DNA of 64,000 nt from contig OZ018388.1 in NCBI GenBank assembly GCA_963969525.1, positions 39,123,107 through 39,187,106 on the forward strand. The letters run 5' to 3'. Below, piece after piece: positions 22,917 through 32,244 of this stretch. Each line of letters starts with the position of its first letter. Within the stretch, counting starts at the first letter, position 1. Under the pieces are notes generated by a model. That model saw only the letters and a program-made list of their open reading frames with translations. It made no database searches and was not told where the DNA came from. A program made the position numbers and the translations under genes. Source of the stretch: Ontholestes murinus (lineage: Eukaryota; Arthropoda; Insecta; Coleoptera; Staphylinidae).

Positions 22917-24195
22917 ATTTAAGGTTTTCACGAGTGTTATCTGTTTTTATAAGTTTTCGGGTTTTTTCTCGTGTTGTTGGATTTGGTAAATCTCGACGTT
23001 TCGGCGACATCTCATTCGCCATCTTCAGGAGTTTTAAGTTATGAAGTTTAACTGATGGTACGAGTGTTGAATGCGGTATTTATATGATGTTTTGTTTTGC
23101 TCGGCTTCTTGTGATTGGTCCTTCTCTGACTGGGGCGTCATTACGGCGGATTACTGATTGTCTATTACTCGGAACTGTATTTTGGGGATTAGTGTTGCTA
23201 ATGGGTGGATTAGGTGGCTTTGTCAGGTTGACCTTGATCGTCGGCTTCCAGGTAGGTGGTAATCTGGCGCCATCATCCCTTTTATTAAAATTAAGCGGAT
23301 TCTTTTAGATTTCTATTGCCTCTCTAATGATCCTTTCGCGGTAATTGTTAATCGGGGCTATTAGGCACGTGTTATTGAAATCTATTCTATGGTCCGTAGC
23401 TGCCATGTGTTGGAAAATCGAGGAGTTTGTATCATGTTTTTTTACTGCTAATATATGTTCTTCTTTTCTGGTACTGACTTTACGATTTGTTTGACCTATA
23501 TACAATTTATTGCAGTCTGCACAAGGAATGCTGTAAACACCCTGGTTTTCGAGTGGGATTTTGTCTTTCGGGCTTCTGAGTAGGTTTCTTATGTTTGCCT
23601 CGGGTTTGTAGACTGTTCTGATGTTGAATTTTCGTAGTACATTCCCTATTTTGTCTGTAGTTCCTTTTATGTATGGCAGTGTTGCGTGTGATATGTATAT
23701 GGTTTCTTCTTTCTGTCTGTTGTTTGGGTTTTTCGCGTGGTGGATCAATTTGTCGATAGTTGGTACTTTAAAATTGTTTTGTTTGAGAGCGGTTCGGTGT
23801 TCTGCTTGTCGGTGAGCCTGATTGATCTTGTGATTAGGGTTTTTGCTACAGAGTGAATCTGGGATGGGTGGTGATGGGATTTCGCATTCAGGTATCTGTT
23901 TGTGTGTTGTATCTTTGGGTGAATGTTGTTGAGGTGATTTAAGAATTCGTCAATTGCGTCTCTTCCATGAGGCCATATCACGAAGGTATCGTCCACATAC
24001 CGGAGCCAAAGTTTGGGTTTTTTGTGGTGGGAGGCCAAAGCTTTCATTTCGAAGTCTTCCATGAAAAGGTTGGCTACAATTGGCGATAATGGTGATCCCA
24101 TTGGGGCTCCGTCTATTTGCTTGTATTTTTGACCGTTGAATGAAAAGTATGTTGTTGATAGGCAGTGGCCAGCTAGGTCCATGATATCAGCTGGT
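22912..24195 (-). mobile_element. Penelope-like element PLE-B, copy 1 (5'-truncated)
   Basis: On the minus strand the copy starts inside the reverse transcriptase. Motif B is DGAPMGSPLSPIVANLFM and motif C is LRYVDDTFVIW. A frame break near 23745 follows. The C-terminal GIY-YIG nuclease begins at ENQGVYSIPCADCNKLYIGQ and continues with EEHILAVKK. A premature stop occurs after AIEI near 23305. Beyond it a basic tail with a GPITRSRAKQ end remains readable to about 23085. Sequence between 23912 and 23890 is deleted relative to copy 2. The 3' end carries a hammerhead motif and a TA repeat. Confidence 0.88.
22987..23035 (-). ncRNA. hammerhead ribozyme motif of PLE-B copy 1
   Basis: On the minus strand the order is stem I strand, CTGAAGA core, one extra base T, stem II GGCGA/TCGCC with loop ATGAGATG, GAAA, C, then GTC and the second stem I strand GAG. 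Stem I is CTC/GAG, then one mismatch, then TAAA/TTTA. Stem III is only the palindrome ACGT, so it would be stable only when two copies pair, as known for PLE hammerheads. The predicted cut is after GTC, between 22995 and 22994. Confidence 0.7.
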
Positions 24196-24421
24196 GGGAT
24201 CACCATTATCGCCAATTGTAGCCAACCTTTTCATGGAAGACTTCGAAATGAAAGCTTTGGCCTCCCACCACAAAAAACCCAAACTTTGGCACCGGTATGT
24301 GGACGATACCTTCGTGATATGGCCTCATGGAAGAGACGCAATTGACGAATTCTTAAATCACCTCAACAACATTCACCCAAAGATACAATTTACAATGGAA
24401 ATTGAAAAAGAAGACAAGCTC
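24194..24421 (+). mobile_element. PLE-B fragment, head-to-head with copy 1, cut by the gap
   Basis: The plus strand reads GSPLSPIVANLFMEDF and on through LWHRYVDDTFVIW to a PKIQFTMEIEKE stretch, then enters the N gap. Over its full length it is an inverted copy of the same region of copy 1 (24090 down to about 23900), with very few differences. The junction is the shared GGGATCACCATTATCGCC stretch. It may be real or an assembly artefact. Confidence 0.8.
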
Positions 24422-24621
24422 NNNNNNNNNNNNNNNNNNNNNNNNNNNNNNNNNNNNNNNNNNNNNNNNNNNNNNNNNNNNNNNNNNNNNNNNNNNNNNN
24501 NNNNNNNNNNNNNNNNNNNNNNNNNNNNNNNNNNNNNNNNNNNNNNNNNNNNNNNNNNNNNNNNNNNNNNNNNNNNNNNNNNNNNNNNNNNNNNNNNNNN
24601 NNNNNNNNNNNNNNNNNNNNN
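24422..24621. other. assembly gap, 200 N
   Basis: A run of exactly 200 N. The round number suggests a placeholder of unknown true length. It separates PLE-B from PLE-A sequence. Confidence 0.98.
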
Positions 24622-26830
24622 ATTATTGTTAAAATATTATATAACGTGTAGGCACAATTATATAAATCTAAACAACACAGCACGACTCGAGTTTCGACGT
24701 TTTATCGTCATTATCAAGTGAATTATAAATTGATGAAATTGTGATTTTATACTAACTATTTTGGGGTGAGGGAATATACCTGCCGCTAATTGTTTGCGGA
24801 TTATCTCGGGAGGGTAGTACCAGATTAAAAAGTGGCGAAAAGATTAGTTCGGTCTGCTCATTAAGAAGATTTACTGACGGATTACGGCTCTGTTTGAAAA
24901 TTTCCAATGACTCCAGGAGATTAAGCTTAGCGTCCTTGTTGCAATTATGGAAGATTTTTAGATTATTTATATCCGGGAATTGGTGTTTGCATTCTAAACA
25001 ATGATTTGAAAAAGAGCTAGTGTCTTGATTAAGACGAAAAGCACGATGATGTTTGGAAAAACGAGTTGATACACTTCGTCCTGTTTGACCTACATACACA
25101 CTACTGCATTCTGAACAACGGATCTCATACACCCCAGATTTTTTAAAAGGATCGACTCTATCTTTGGCATTGAATAGCATGTTTGATAATTTTCCAGGAG
25201 GTTTAAACGCTACTTGATGATTCTCTTTTCGAAAAATATTAGCAATCTGTTCGCTGGTTTTTCCAAAGTATGTGAGCGGAATGAACGATGTATTTGAATT
25301 AGCTATTTTCGGATATATTAAAACCCTTGTGGTTTGATGACGTTTTTTGTTTATTAGGTTTTGAATGAGGTTCGTGGGGAAACCATTGTCACTGGCAATT
25401 GAAATTATTTTATTTAATTCTGTGGCTCTTTTGTCAGTAGTTAAGGGGATGGAGAAAGCTCTATGTATCATTGAGTGATATGCAGCAAGTTTGTGTGACA
25501 ACGGGTGATTTGAGACAAATGGGATTGTTGAGTTGACGTTAGTAGGCTTCCTGTATATATCAAATTCAATTTTATTATTTTCGTGAATTAACGTTAAATC
25601 CAAAAAGTTAATTTTGTTGTTATTTTCTATTTCTAGAGTGAATTTAATTTTAGGATGAATGCTGTTAATTAGATTGAGAAACTGATCTAATTGACGTGTT
25701 GTGCCACTGAAACACGCTATTACATCATCAACATATCTATACCAGAAGGAAATGTGTTTTCTAGCAAAATCAAGCGAGAAAATCTTTTCTTCGATATTGG
25801 ACATGCATATTTCAGCTAAGAGAGGACTTAATGGAGATCCCATTGGAAGACCTGTGGTTTGTTGGTAAAATTCATTATTAAATTTGAAATAATTTTGGTT
25901 TACACAAGTTTCTAAACATTGATAGAGTTCTGATCTAATCAAATAATTGCACTGTTATTTATCGAGTAAATTTTGAATAATTTCGAGACATTCTTTAATG
26001 GGTATATTGGAGAAGATGCTACTAACGTCAAATGATACAAGTTTTGAATTTTTGGGAGTTGTTGTGGATTTGAGCAGTTCGGATAAAGCGAGTGAATTTT
26101 TTACTGAATGTTTTGGAGCAAATTTGTTATATTTCTTGAAGAGTTCATTAAGTCTAATTGCTAAATTCCTTGTTACACTGTTAATATATGAAACTACGGG
26201 TCGTATAGGAGAATCAGGTTTATGAGTTTTAATGAGACCATAGAGCCTAGAAGGTAAGGGATTTTGATGTACGATTTTTAATTTTTCAAAATCTGAGAAC
26301 AGCACTGTGATATTTTTGAGAAGATTTCTGATTTGGGTTTGGAATTTTAGGGTGGCATCTTTTTTAGGGGTGTTAAGTTTTCAGTTGTAATGAAAGCGTT
26401 CATTTTATTAATATACTGTTCTCTTTCGAGAATAACTATTGAATTGGATTTATCTGCTTCAGTCAGGACTAAAGAATTAGAGGATATTTTCGATTTAAGT
26501 GATTTAATCCCTGTGGAGTCTTTGGCGAAATTGCGGACATAGGATTTTATATGATCTGCTATATGAGCTCTAGGGATGATAGGTTCTGACACTCTTTTGA
26601 GTGCCAGTTCCGATTCTACAATTATTGAAGATTTGTCGGATTTGTTGGTAATAAATGGACTATAATTGGGATTTTGAGAGAGGAGAGTTTGTTCTATAGG
26701 GCTAAATGTAACTTTAGAAAAATTTGTGAATTTAGGAGCTAGATTGGACTCTGAAACAACTTTTTGGGGGGCTGCCTTTACATTATTTTTAAGAATAGCT
26801 AATTTTTCTTTAATTTAAGATATTTTTTAT
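24622..26830 (-). mobile_element. Penelope-like element PLE-A, minus copy
   Basis: Read on the minus strand from about 26806. The N-terminal part (LTEADKSNSIVI, YINKMNAFITTEN) is followed by the RT fingers (PSRLYGLIKTHKP, SPIRPVVSYI). Motif A is SFDVSSIFSNIP, motif B TGLPMGSPLSPLLAEI and motif C WYRYVDDVIA. The C-terminal GIY-YIG nuclease is GVYEIRCSECSSVYVGQTG. The last part (LVLPSRDNPQ) ends at 24752. Lesions are a frameshift in an A run near 26355 and a TAA stop near 25945. The first part of the protein is missing. The 3' end carries a hammerhead motif and reaches the assembly gap. Confidence 0.9.
24681..24720 (-). ncRNA. hammerhead ribozyme motif of PLE-A, minus copy
   Basis: On the minus strand: stem I CAC, core TTGATAA, extra T, stem II GACG/CGTC with loop ATAAAA, GAAA, stem III AC/GT closed by the tetraloop TCGA, cleavage site GTC, stem I GTG. 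All elements are present. The core differs from the consensus CTGANGA at two places, C3 to U and G8 to A. These are the two bases that pair in the active site, so pairing is kept. It is identical to the copy at 31483-31522. Confidence 0.72.
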
Positions 26831-27474
26831 AATTAACTTTGCTGATTTTGATTAGATCAGAACTCTATCAATGTTTAGAAACTTGTGTAAACCAAAATTA
26901 TTTCAAATTCAATAATGAATTATACCAACAAACCACAGGTCTTCCAATGGGATCTCCATTAAGTCCTCTCTTAGCTGAAATATTCATGTCCAATATCGAA
27001 GAAAAGATCTTCTCGCTTGATTTTGCCAAAAAACACATTTCCTTCTGGTATAGATATGTTGATGATGTAATAGCGTGTTTCAGTGGCACAACCCGTCAAT
27101 TAGATCAGTTTCTCAATCTAATTAACAGCATTCATCCTAAAATTAAATTCACTCTAGAAATAGAAAATAACAACAAAATTAACTTTTTGGATTTAACGTT
27201 AATTCACAAAAATAATAAAATTGAATTTGATATATACAGGAAGCCTACTAACGTCAACTCAACAATCCCATTTGTCTCAAATCACCCGTTGTCACACAAA
27301 CTTGCTGCATATCACTCAATGATACATAGAGCTTTCTCCATCCCCTTAACTACTGACAGAAGAGCCACAGAATTAAATTAAATAATTTCAATTGCCAGTG
27401 ACAATGGTTTCCCCACGAACCTCATTCAAAACCTAATAAACAAAAAACGTAATCAAACCACAAGGGTTTTAATA

Positions 27475-28776
27475 TAGGGTCCGCCAATAAGGGCGCGTGA
27501 ACTTTAAAATTGAATAAAACAAGTTGTGTGTGAGGTAGAAACGAAATTTATTTTTCATTCGAAAGGGTATTCGACCCCATTAAGTATGGAAGATAACATC
27601 GTTCAAATGACCACCGCGGCTCTGTTTGGTAGCCCGGATCCGGGAGGTCCAATTTTCGATGACTCTGGAGCACATATCGGCCTCAATTTGAGCGATGTCG
27701 TTGCGTATGTTGACTTTGAGGTCATCGGTGTTTAGAGGCTTGTTGGCGTAGACCAGAGACTTGAAATAGTCCCAGAGAAAAGGTCTAAAGGCGTTAAATC
27801 GCACGATCTCGGTGGCCAGTTGATATCGGCTCCGCGCGAGATGACCATATCCGGAAATCGCTCGTGCAGAATGTCCATTGTGGCATGGGCTGTGTGGCAC
27901 GTGACGCCGTCCTGCTGGAACCACATGTCGTCCGTGTCCATATCATCCAGTTTAGGCCAAAAGAAGTTGGTTATCATCGACCTGTAGCGCTCCCCATTGG
28001 CGGTTATGGCCGCCCCAGCTTCGTTCTCGAAAAAGTACGGACCGATGATGCCGCCGGCCCAAAATCCATACCAAACAGTGACTTTCTGGGGATGCATTGC
28101 CACTTGGTGGACCTCGTGTGGGTTGTTCTCACTCCAAATGCGGCAATTTTGCTTGTTCACATACCCGTTCATCCAGAAATGAGCCTCGTCGCTGAAGATG
28201 ATTTTTCGGCCAAAATAGGGGTCTGCTTCCAACTGCTCCAGAGCCCAGTCAGCGAACGCCCGACGCTGTCTGTGGTCGTTTATCTTGAGCTCCTGGGTCA
28301 ATTGGATTTTGTACGGGTGCAGACCCAAATCCAGATGCAAAATTCTGCGAGTTGATGTCTCCGAAAGGCCAAGTTCCTGTGCACGACAAAAAATGGACTG
28401 CCTCGGGTTCTCGCGCACACTCTCACGGACAGCAGCGATATTTTCGTTCGATCGGGCGTTTCGTCGACGTGTCAGTGTTGGCTGGTTGTTTACTGAACCA
28501 GTCGACTCGAATTTGCCCAGCAATCGACGGATAGTCGACTCTTCAGGCCGATCATCGCGACCGTAAAATGGGCGAAGTGCGCGGAACTTTGCTCGAACTG
28601 ATGACCCATTTTCGTAAAACAATTTAATAATTTGCACGTGCTGCTCGACACTCAAACTTGCCATGGTGATTTGGGGTTATATACTAAACAAATGACAGCA
28701 ACTTTGACAGCTCTACCTCGAACAACATGGCCGCACCCTTCCGGCAAACTTCGCGCGTCCCTATTGGCGGACCCTT
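27475..28776 (-). mobile_element. mariner-like (IS630 superfamily) element, 1.3 kb, DD41D spacing
   Basis: Inverted ends TAGGGTCCGCCAATA and AAGGGTCCGCCAATA are flanked by TA. Comparison with the minus PLE-A copy shows the empty site as TTTTAATATATCC, so the borders are exact. The element carries one transposase gene on the minus strand with a single frameshift (see the gene entry). It inserted into PLE-A after that copy was in place. Confidence 0.92.
27580..28664 (-). pseudogene. mariner-like transposase with one frameshift
   Basis: The frame from 28664 starts MASLSVEQHVQIIKLFYENG, the first helix-turn-helix. The second DNA-binding part (STIRRLLGKFESTGSV) and an AENIAAV-like SNENIAAVRESV segment follow. 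The catalytic acids are in IIFSDEAHF and WFQQDGVTCH, and the third is in SCDLTPLD. There are 41 residues between the second D and the D of TPLD, a DD41D spacing as described for the rosa group. Counting instead to the D of SCDL gives 36. Just after TPLDLF the frame shifts, and the last 65 residues (LWDYFKSLVYANKP onward) continue to 27580. It is otherwise nearly intact and therefore fairly young. Confidence 0.88.
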
Positions 28777-29046
28777 TATATCCGAAAATAGCTAATTCAA
28801 ATACATCGTTCATTCCGCTCACATACTTTGGAAAAAACAGCGAACAGATTGCTAATATTTTTCGAAAAGAGAATCATCAAGTAGCGTTTAAACCTCCTGG
28901 AAAATTATCAAACATGCTATTCAATGCCAAAGATAAAGTCGATCCTCTTAAAAAATCTGGGGTGTATGAGATCCGTTGTTCAGAATGCAATAGTGTGTAT
29001 GTAGGTCAAACAGGACGAAGTGTATCAACTCGTTTTTCCGAACATC

Positions 29047-30794
29047 TGTAACAGGGGGGGCACCACGCTAGGCAAAAAAATAATAGAAGTTGTGGTGCTT
29101 CCTGTTAACCTCCGGCTAGGCTCACTTGATTTATAATTTTTAAAAAAACTGTTACTTACCCTTGTTGCCCTAAACCTTTAGGTTTAGAGTTGCTGCCTTC
29201 TTCCACACCAGGATTCTAACTTGGCTTGGATGGCACGAACACACAACACGTAGATTCGAGATATGGCTTTAATTGATTTAAAGGATTTCAAAATGAAAAG
29301 TTCCTTCAGTGGTCAACAAATAAATATTTGATTTATTCAAATAAAAAAAACATAAACAATTAAACAAAAAACAAATAACAGCGAGTAAAAAAAACTATCT
29401 ATGAATATTAACGAAAAATTACGAATTACAAAAAAAATAATATACAGATATTAGAAAGAAGATTTTACACTCTCGTATATAAAAATTAATAATAAATGAT
29501 TCGTCGTTGACTTAATTTATAAGAGAAAAAAAAGTTAATAAATAAATTAAGTTGAAATTCAACGACGGCAAAAGAAGTGATCATCAATTAAATGTAAACC
29601 ACTTTAAAAACTTAGAACCAATGTTCAAGTATCAAAGAAAAAAAAACTAACTCAAAATCAAAGAACCACTCGTTTAAAAATTTAAGAAACCACTTGTTCG
29701 AAATTTTAAAAACCACTCTTTCAAAAATAAAGAAGCCACTCGTTTAAAATTCACCAAAACCACTAACTTAAAATTCTCAAAAACCACTCATTGAAATTAC
29801 AAAAACCACTTGTTCGAAATTCACAACAACCACTAACTGTTTCAGGGCAGCTCGAACAGTTTTGTTACAGGGAGAAGGCGGTGGGGTAGCTCTTCTCCCA
29901 TTGGTTAATACCAGTGGCTGGGGACGTATTTGCATCCCTTCTCGTAACGCAAAAGGCGCGCGCATGCGCTCTTCAAAATGCCTAACGCCGGGAATCAGTA
30001 CGGAGCTACAACTGCGTAATCAAAATTAAATTTGATTACAAAAAAATATAACAATTTCCAAATTAATGATTTACATGTTCCAGTTGTAACCACCGTACCA
30101 ACGATAGGACTTCTACCATTATTGGTAGTTAATCGACGATGTTCCCTTTTGCCAATATTCGACGATAGCTGTGGTTATAATAAAAAAAAATACATTTTAA
30201 AATAATGTATACAAAAATCACTTGATTGATGTGGTGTTTGTGGTGGTCGTATTTGATTATGATTTGAATCAGAAATTAATAAAAACGTATAAACAAATAA
30301 CGCGTTAAATTAAATGATGTCGCAGCTGTACCAAAGTATTTTTCGCGTACTTTCCCAAAATTATGTCGGACAATAGGCCGGCTGTCTTTAAACAGCCGGG
30401 CGCTGTAAAAGGGATTATCAAATTTGTCCGAGCGTAATCTTGGGGCGTAACGAATACCTAGAAAAATATTTGGTACAGCTTTCCTGGGCGTAACGCAAAA
30501 CTTATGTAAATTTTTACGAGTGTAAATCTTTCACGAAATATTACTAAATCCTAATCCTAACTACTTATCTAAACTTATATTAAATATATACAAATATACA
30601 AATTAAACTCTCAATATATGTAATACTGACTTTACTCATTTTAAAACTAATTTGATTTAAGAAGCTGATTCTAACAAGTATAAACATGTGGGTACCGATG
30701 TAAAATGATAATCAAAATTATGTTGCCCGAAAATAATTACATAGAAAACTGATTAAATCAAAGTTACGGCGATTCCGCTGAAGCGCCGGTAACA
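29047..30794. mobile_element. 1.75 kb insertion resembling a solo LTR
   Basis: The insertion starts TGTAACAGG and ends CCGGTAACA, an imperfect short inverted repeat of the TG..CA type. A 4-bp duplication CATC flanks it (29043-29046 and 30795-30798). The empty site is known from the other PLE-A copy, so both borders are certain. There is no reverse transcriptase or other coding frame. TG..CA ends with a 4-bp duplication fit a solo LTR of a Gypsy-type retrotransposon, but 1.75 kb is long for one. A non-autonomous DNA element is the alternative. Confidence 0.7.
29664..29836 (+). repeat. minisatellite, about 8 degenerate units of 20-28 bp
   Basis: Units of the type AACCACTCGTTTAAAATTC repeat about eight times with variation (CCACTTGTTCGAAATT, CCACTAACTTAAAATTC and others). 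They lie inside the LTR-like insertion. Confidence 0.8.
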
Positions 30795-31059
30795 CATCAT
30801 CGTGCTTTTCGTCTTAATCAAGACACTAGCTCTTTTTCAAATCATTGTTTAGAATGCAAACACCAATTCCCGGATATAAATAATCTAAAAATCTTGCATA
30901 ATTGCAACAAGGGCGCTAAGCTTAATCTCCTGGAGTCATTGGAAATTTTCAAACAGAGCCGTAATCCGTCAGTAAATTTTCTTAATGAGCAGACCGAACT
31001 AATCTTTTCGCCACTTTTTAATCTGGTACTACCCTCCTGAGATAATCCGCAAACAATTA

Positions 31060-31411
31060 TTCAATTCAATTCAATTCAATTCATTTATTGGTGTATGAAC
31101 ATTCGTTTAGACAAGTCAGTAGTATATAATAATTAAAATTGGGTATAGAAATATAAAGATAAAATTAGGTAAAATGATGCGCTTAATATGTTAAAATAAA
31201 TAAATAAGCTAAAAATAACGACAAAAAAGCTAGTTACTACTACAATACAAAATAAAATATACAATAACATGAAAACATATATAAAATATACATATAGGTA
31301 TAATAACATTAATCATATAATAAAACTAAAGTGATAAAATAAGTAATAAATGGAAAGCATAAATTTACTGTAAATTTGATCCGGTGAATTGATCAAACCC
31401 AACAGCCTGCG
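31060..31411 (-). mobile_element. 5'-truncated LINE 3' end with TTGAA tail
   Basis: A 352-bp insertion flanked by AATTA (31055-31059 and 31412-31416). Its exact borders are known from the uninterrupted PLE-A copy. On the minus strand it ends in AATAAATGAATTGAATTGAA, a pentanucleotide repeat tail as seen at LINE 3' ends. No coding sequence is left. Confidence 0.78.
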
Positions 31412-31482
31412 AATTAGCGGCAGGTATATTCCCTCACCCCAAAATAGTTAGTATAAAATAACAATTTCATCAATTTATAATT

Positions 31483-31522
31483 CACTTGATAATGACGATA
31501 AAACGTCGAAACTCGAGTCGTG
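31483..31522 (+). ncRNA. hammerhead ribozyme motif of PLE-A, plus copy
   Basis: CAC (31483-31485), core TTGATAA (31486-31492), T, stem II GACG/CGTC (31494-31497 and 31504-31507), GAAA (31508-31511), stem III C/G closed by TCGA, then GTC (31517-31519) and GTG (31520-31522). The predicted cut is after 31519. It is identical to the minus copy, including the U3 and A8 core bases. Hammerheads are established components of PLE terminal repeats. Activity here is not shown. Confidence 0.72.
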
Positions 31523-31581
31523 CTGTGTTGTTAGATTTATATAATGTGCCTACACGTTATATAATATTTTTACAATAATTA

Positions 31582-31665
31582 TTTGTGGTTAAAACATAGT
31601 GAATTTTTCAATTCAGTGTAAGTATGGATTACCACGTAGCAACGGTCGCAACCATTCTCTTTATC
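31582..31665 (+). repeat. dispersed repeat shared with 1666-1750
   Basis: Inverted counterpart of 1666-1750, starting TTTGTGGTTAAAACATAGTG. It follows the PLE-A end directly, so it is either target sequence in a repeated element or part of the insertion. Confidence 0.7.
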
Positions 31666-32244
31666 ATTTCTATTTTGTATAATGTTTCTACAATTTTTAT
31701 ATTTTCTATTTTTTTAAAGTTAATTCTTCAATCTATCGTCGTTTGTGATTCCAGGTATGATTTACTCTATATTTAATGTGCACTTGATTGATTTTTTAGA
31801 AATCATGGCAATGCTGTTCATAAACCTTGAAGATTTATTTTCTTTCTTCTTACCATATGTTCAAGTATTTTTTCTAAATCTATTATAAGCATCTTAAAGA
31901 ATGTTTTGCGCAATTTTTTGGCACTTATTGAAGCCATGAGTGAAATCAAAAACAATTAGAGCTTCTTTTACTTTACATTAGGACTTTTTCACCACTTCCC
32001 AAACACAATGAACTAGCTCATAATCTACTATGTTATCCCTTTTATTCTTTAATATGTGTCCAATTTGTTTTCGTAAATTGAATCATAAGCTCGCATTTAT
32101 TGATGAAAAGTATGTATACATTTGTTTCAATGTTTAATTAACCTTTCTAATTATTCCATATCATAAGAGAAAATGGTATATTTTAAAGCCTAGAATTATA
32201 CCTTCTCAATTTTCTCTTCCACAACTTTAATGTAATATATATAT
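31666..32244. other. non-coding, nothing recognised
   Basis: AT-rich. No gene, exon or repeat end was identified. Confidence 0.4.

Larger units (their letters stand above)
26840..31580 (+). mobile_element. Penelope-like element PLE-A, plus copy, with three insertions
   Basis: The copy begins abruptly in the RT just before motif B (LIRSELYQCLETCVNQNYF) and is head-to-head with the minus copy. Its coding parts are 26845-27378 (motifs B and C), 27379-27472, 28779-29042 (start of GIY-YIG, SGVYEIRCSECNSVYVGQTG) and 30799-31040. Lesions are AAA to TAA after ATELN (27379) and CGA to TGA at 31038. It is interrupted by a mariner-like element (27475-28776), a 1.75 kb LTR-like element (29047-30794) and a LINE tail (31060-31411). 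Each is flanked by a short duplication. The 3' end carries a hammerhead motif and ends near 31580. Confidence 0.9.

Noticed and set aside
27864..28355. 163-codon plus-strand protein
   Set aside because: It is the antisense shadow of the transposase on the minus strand.
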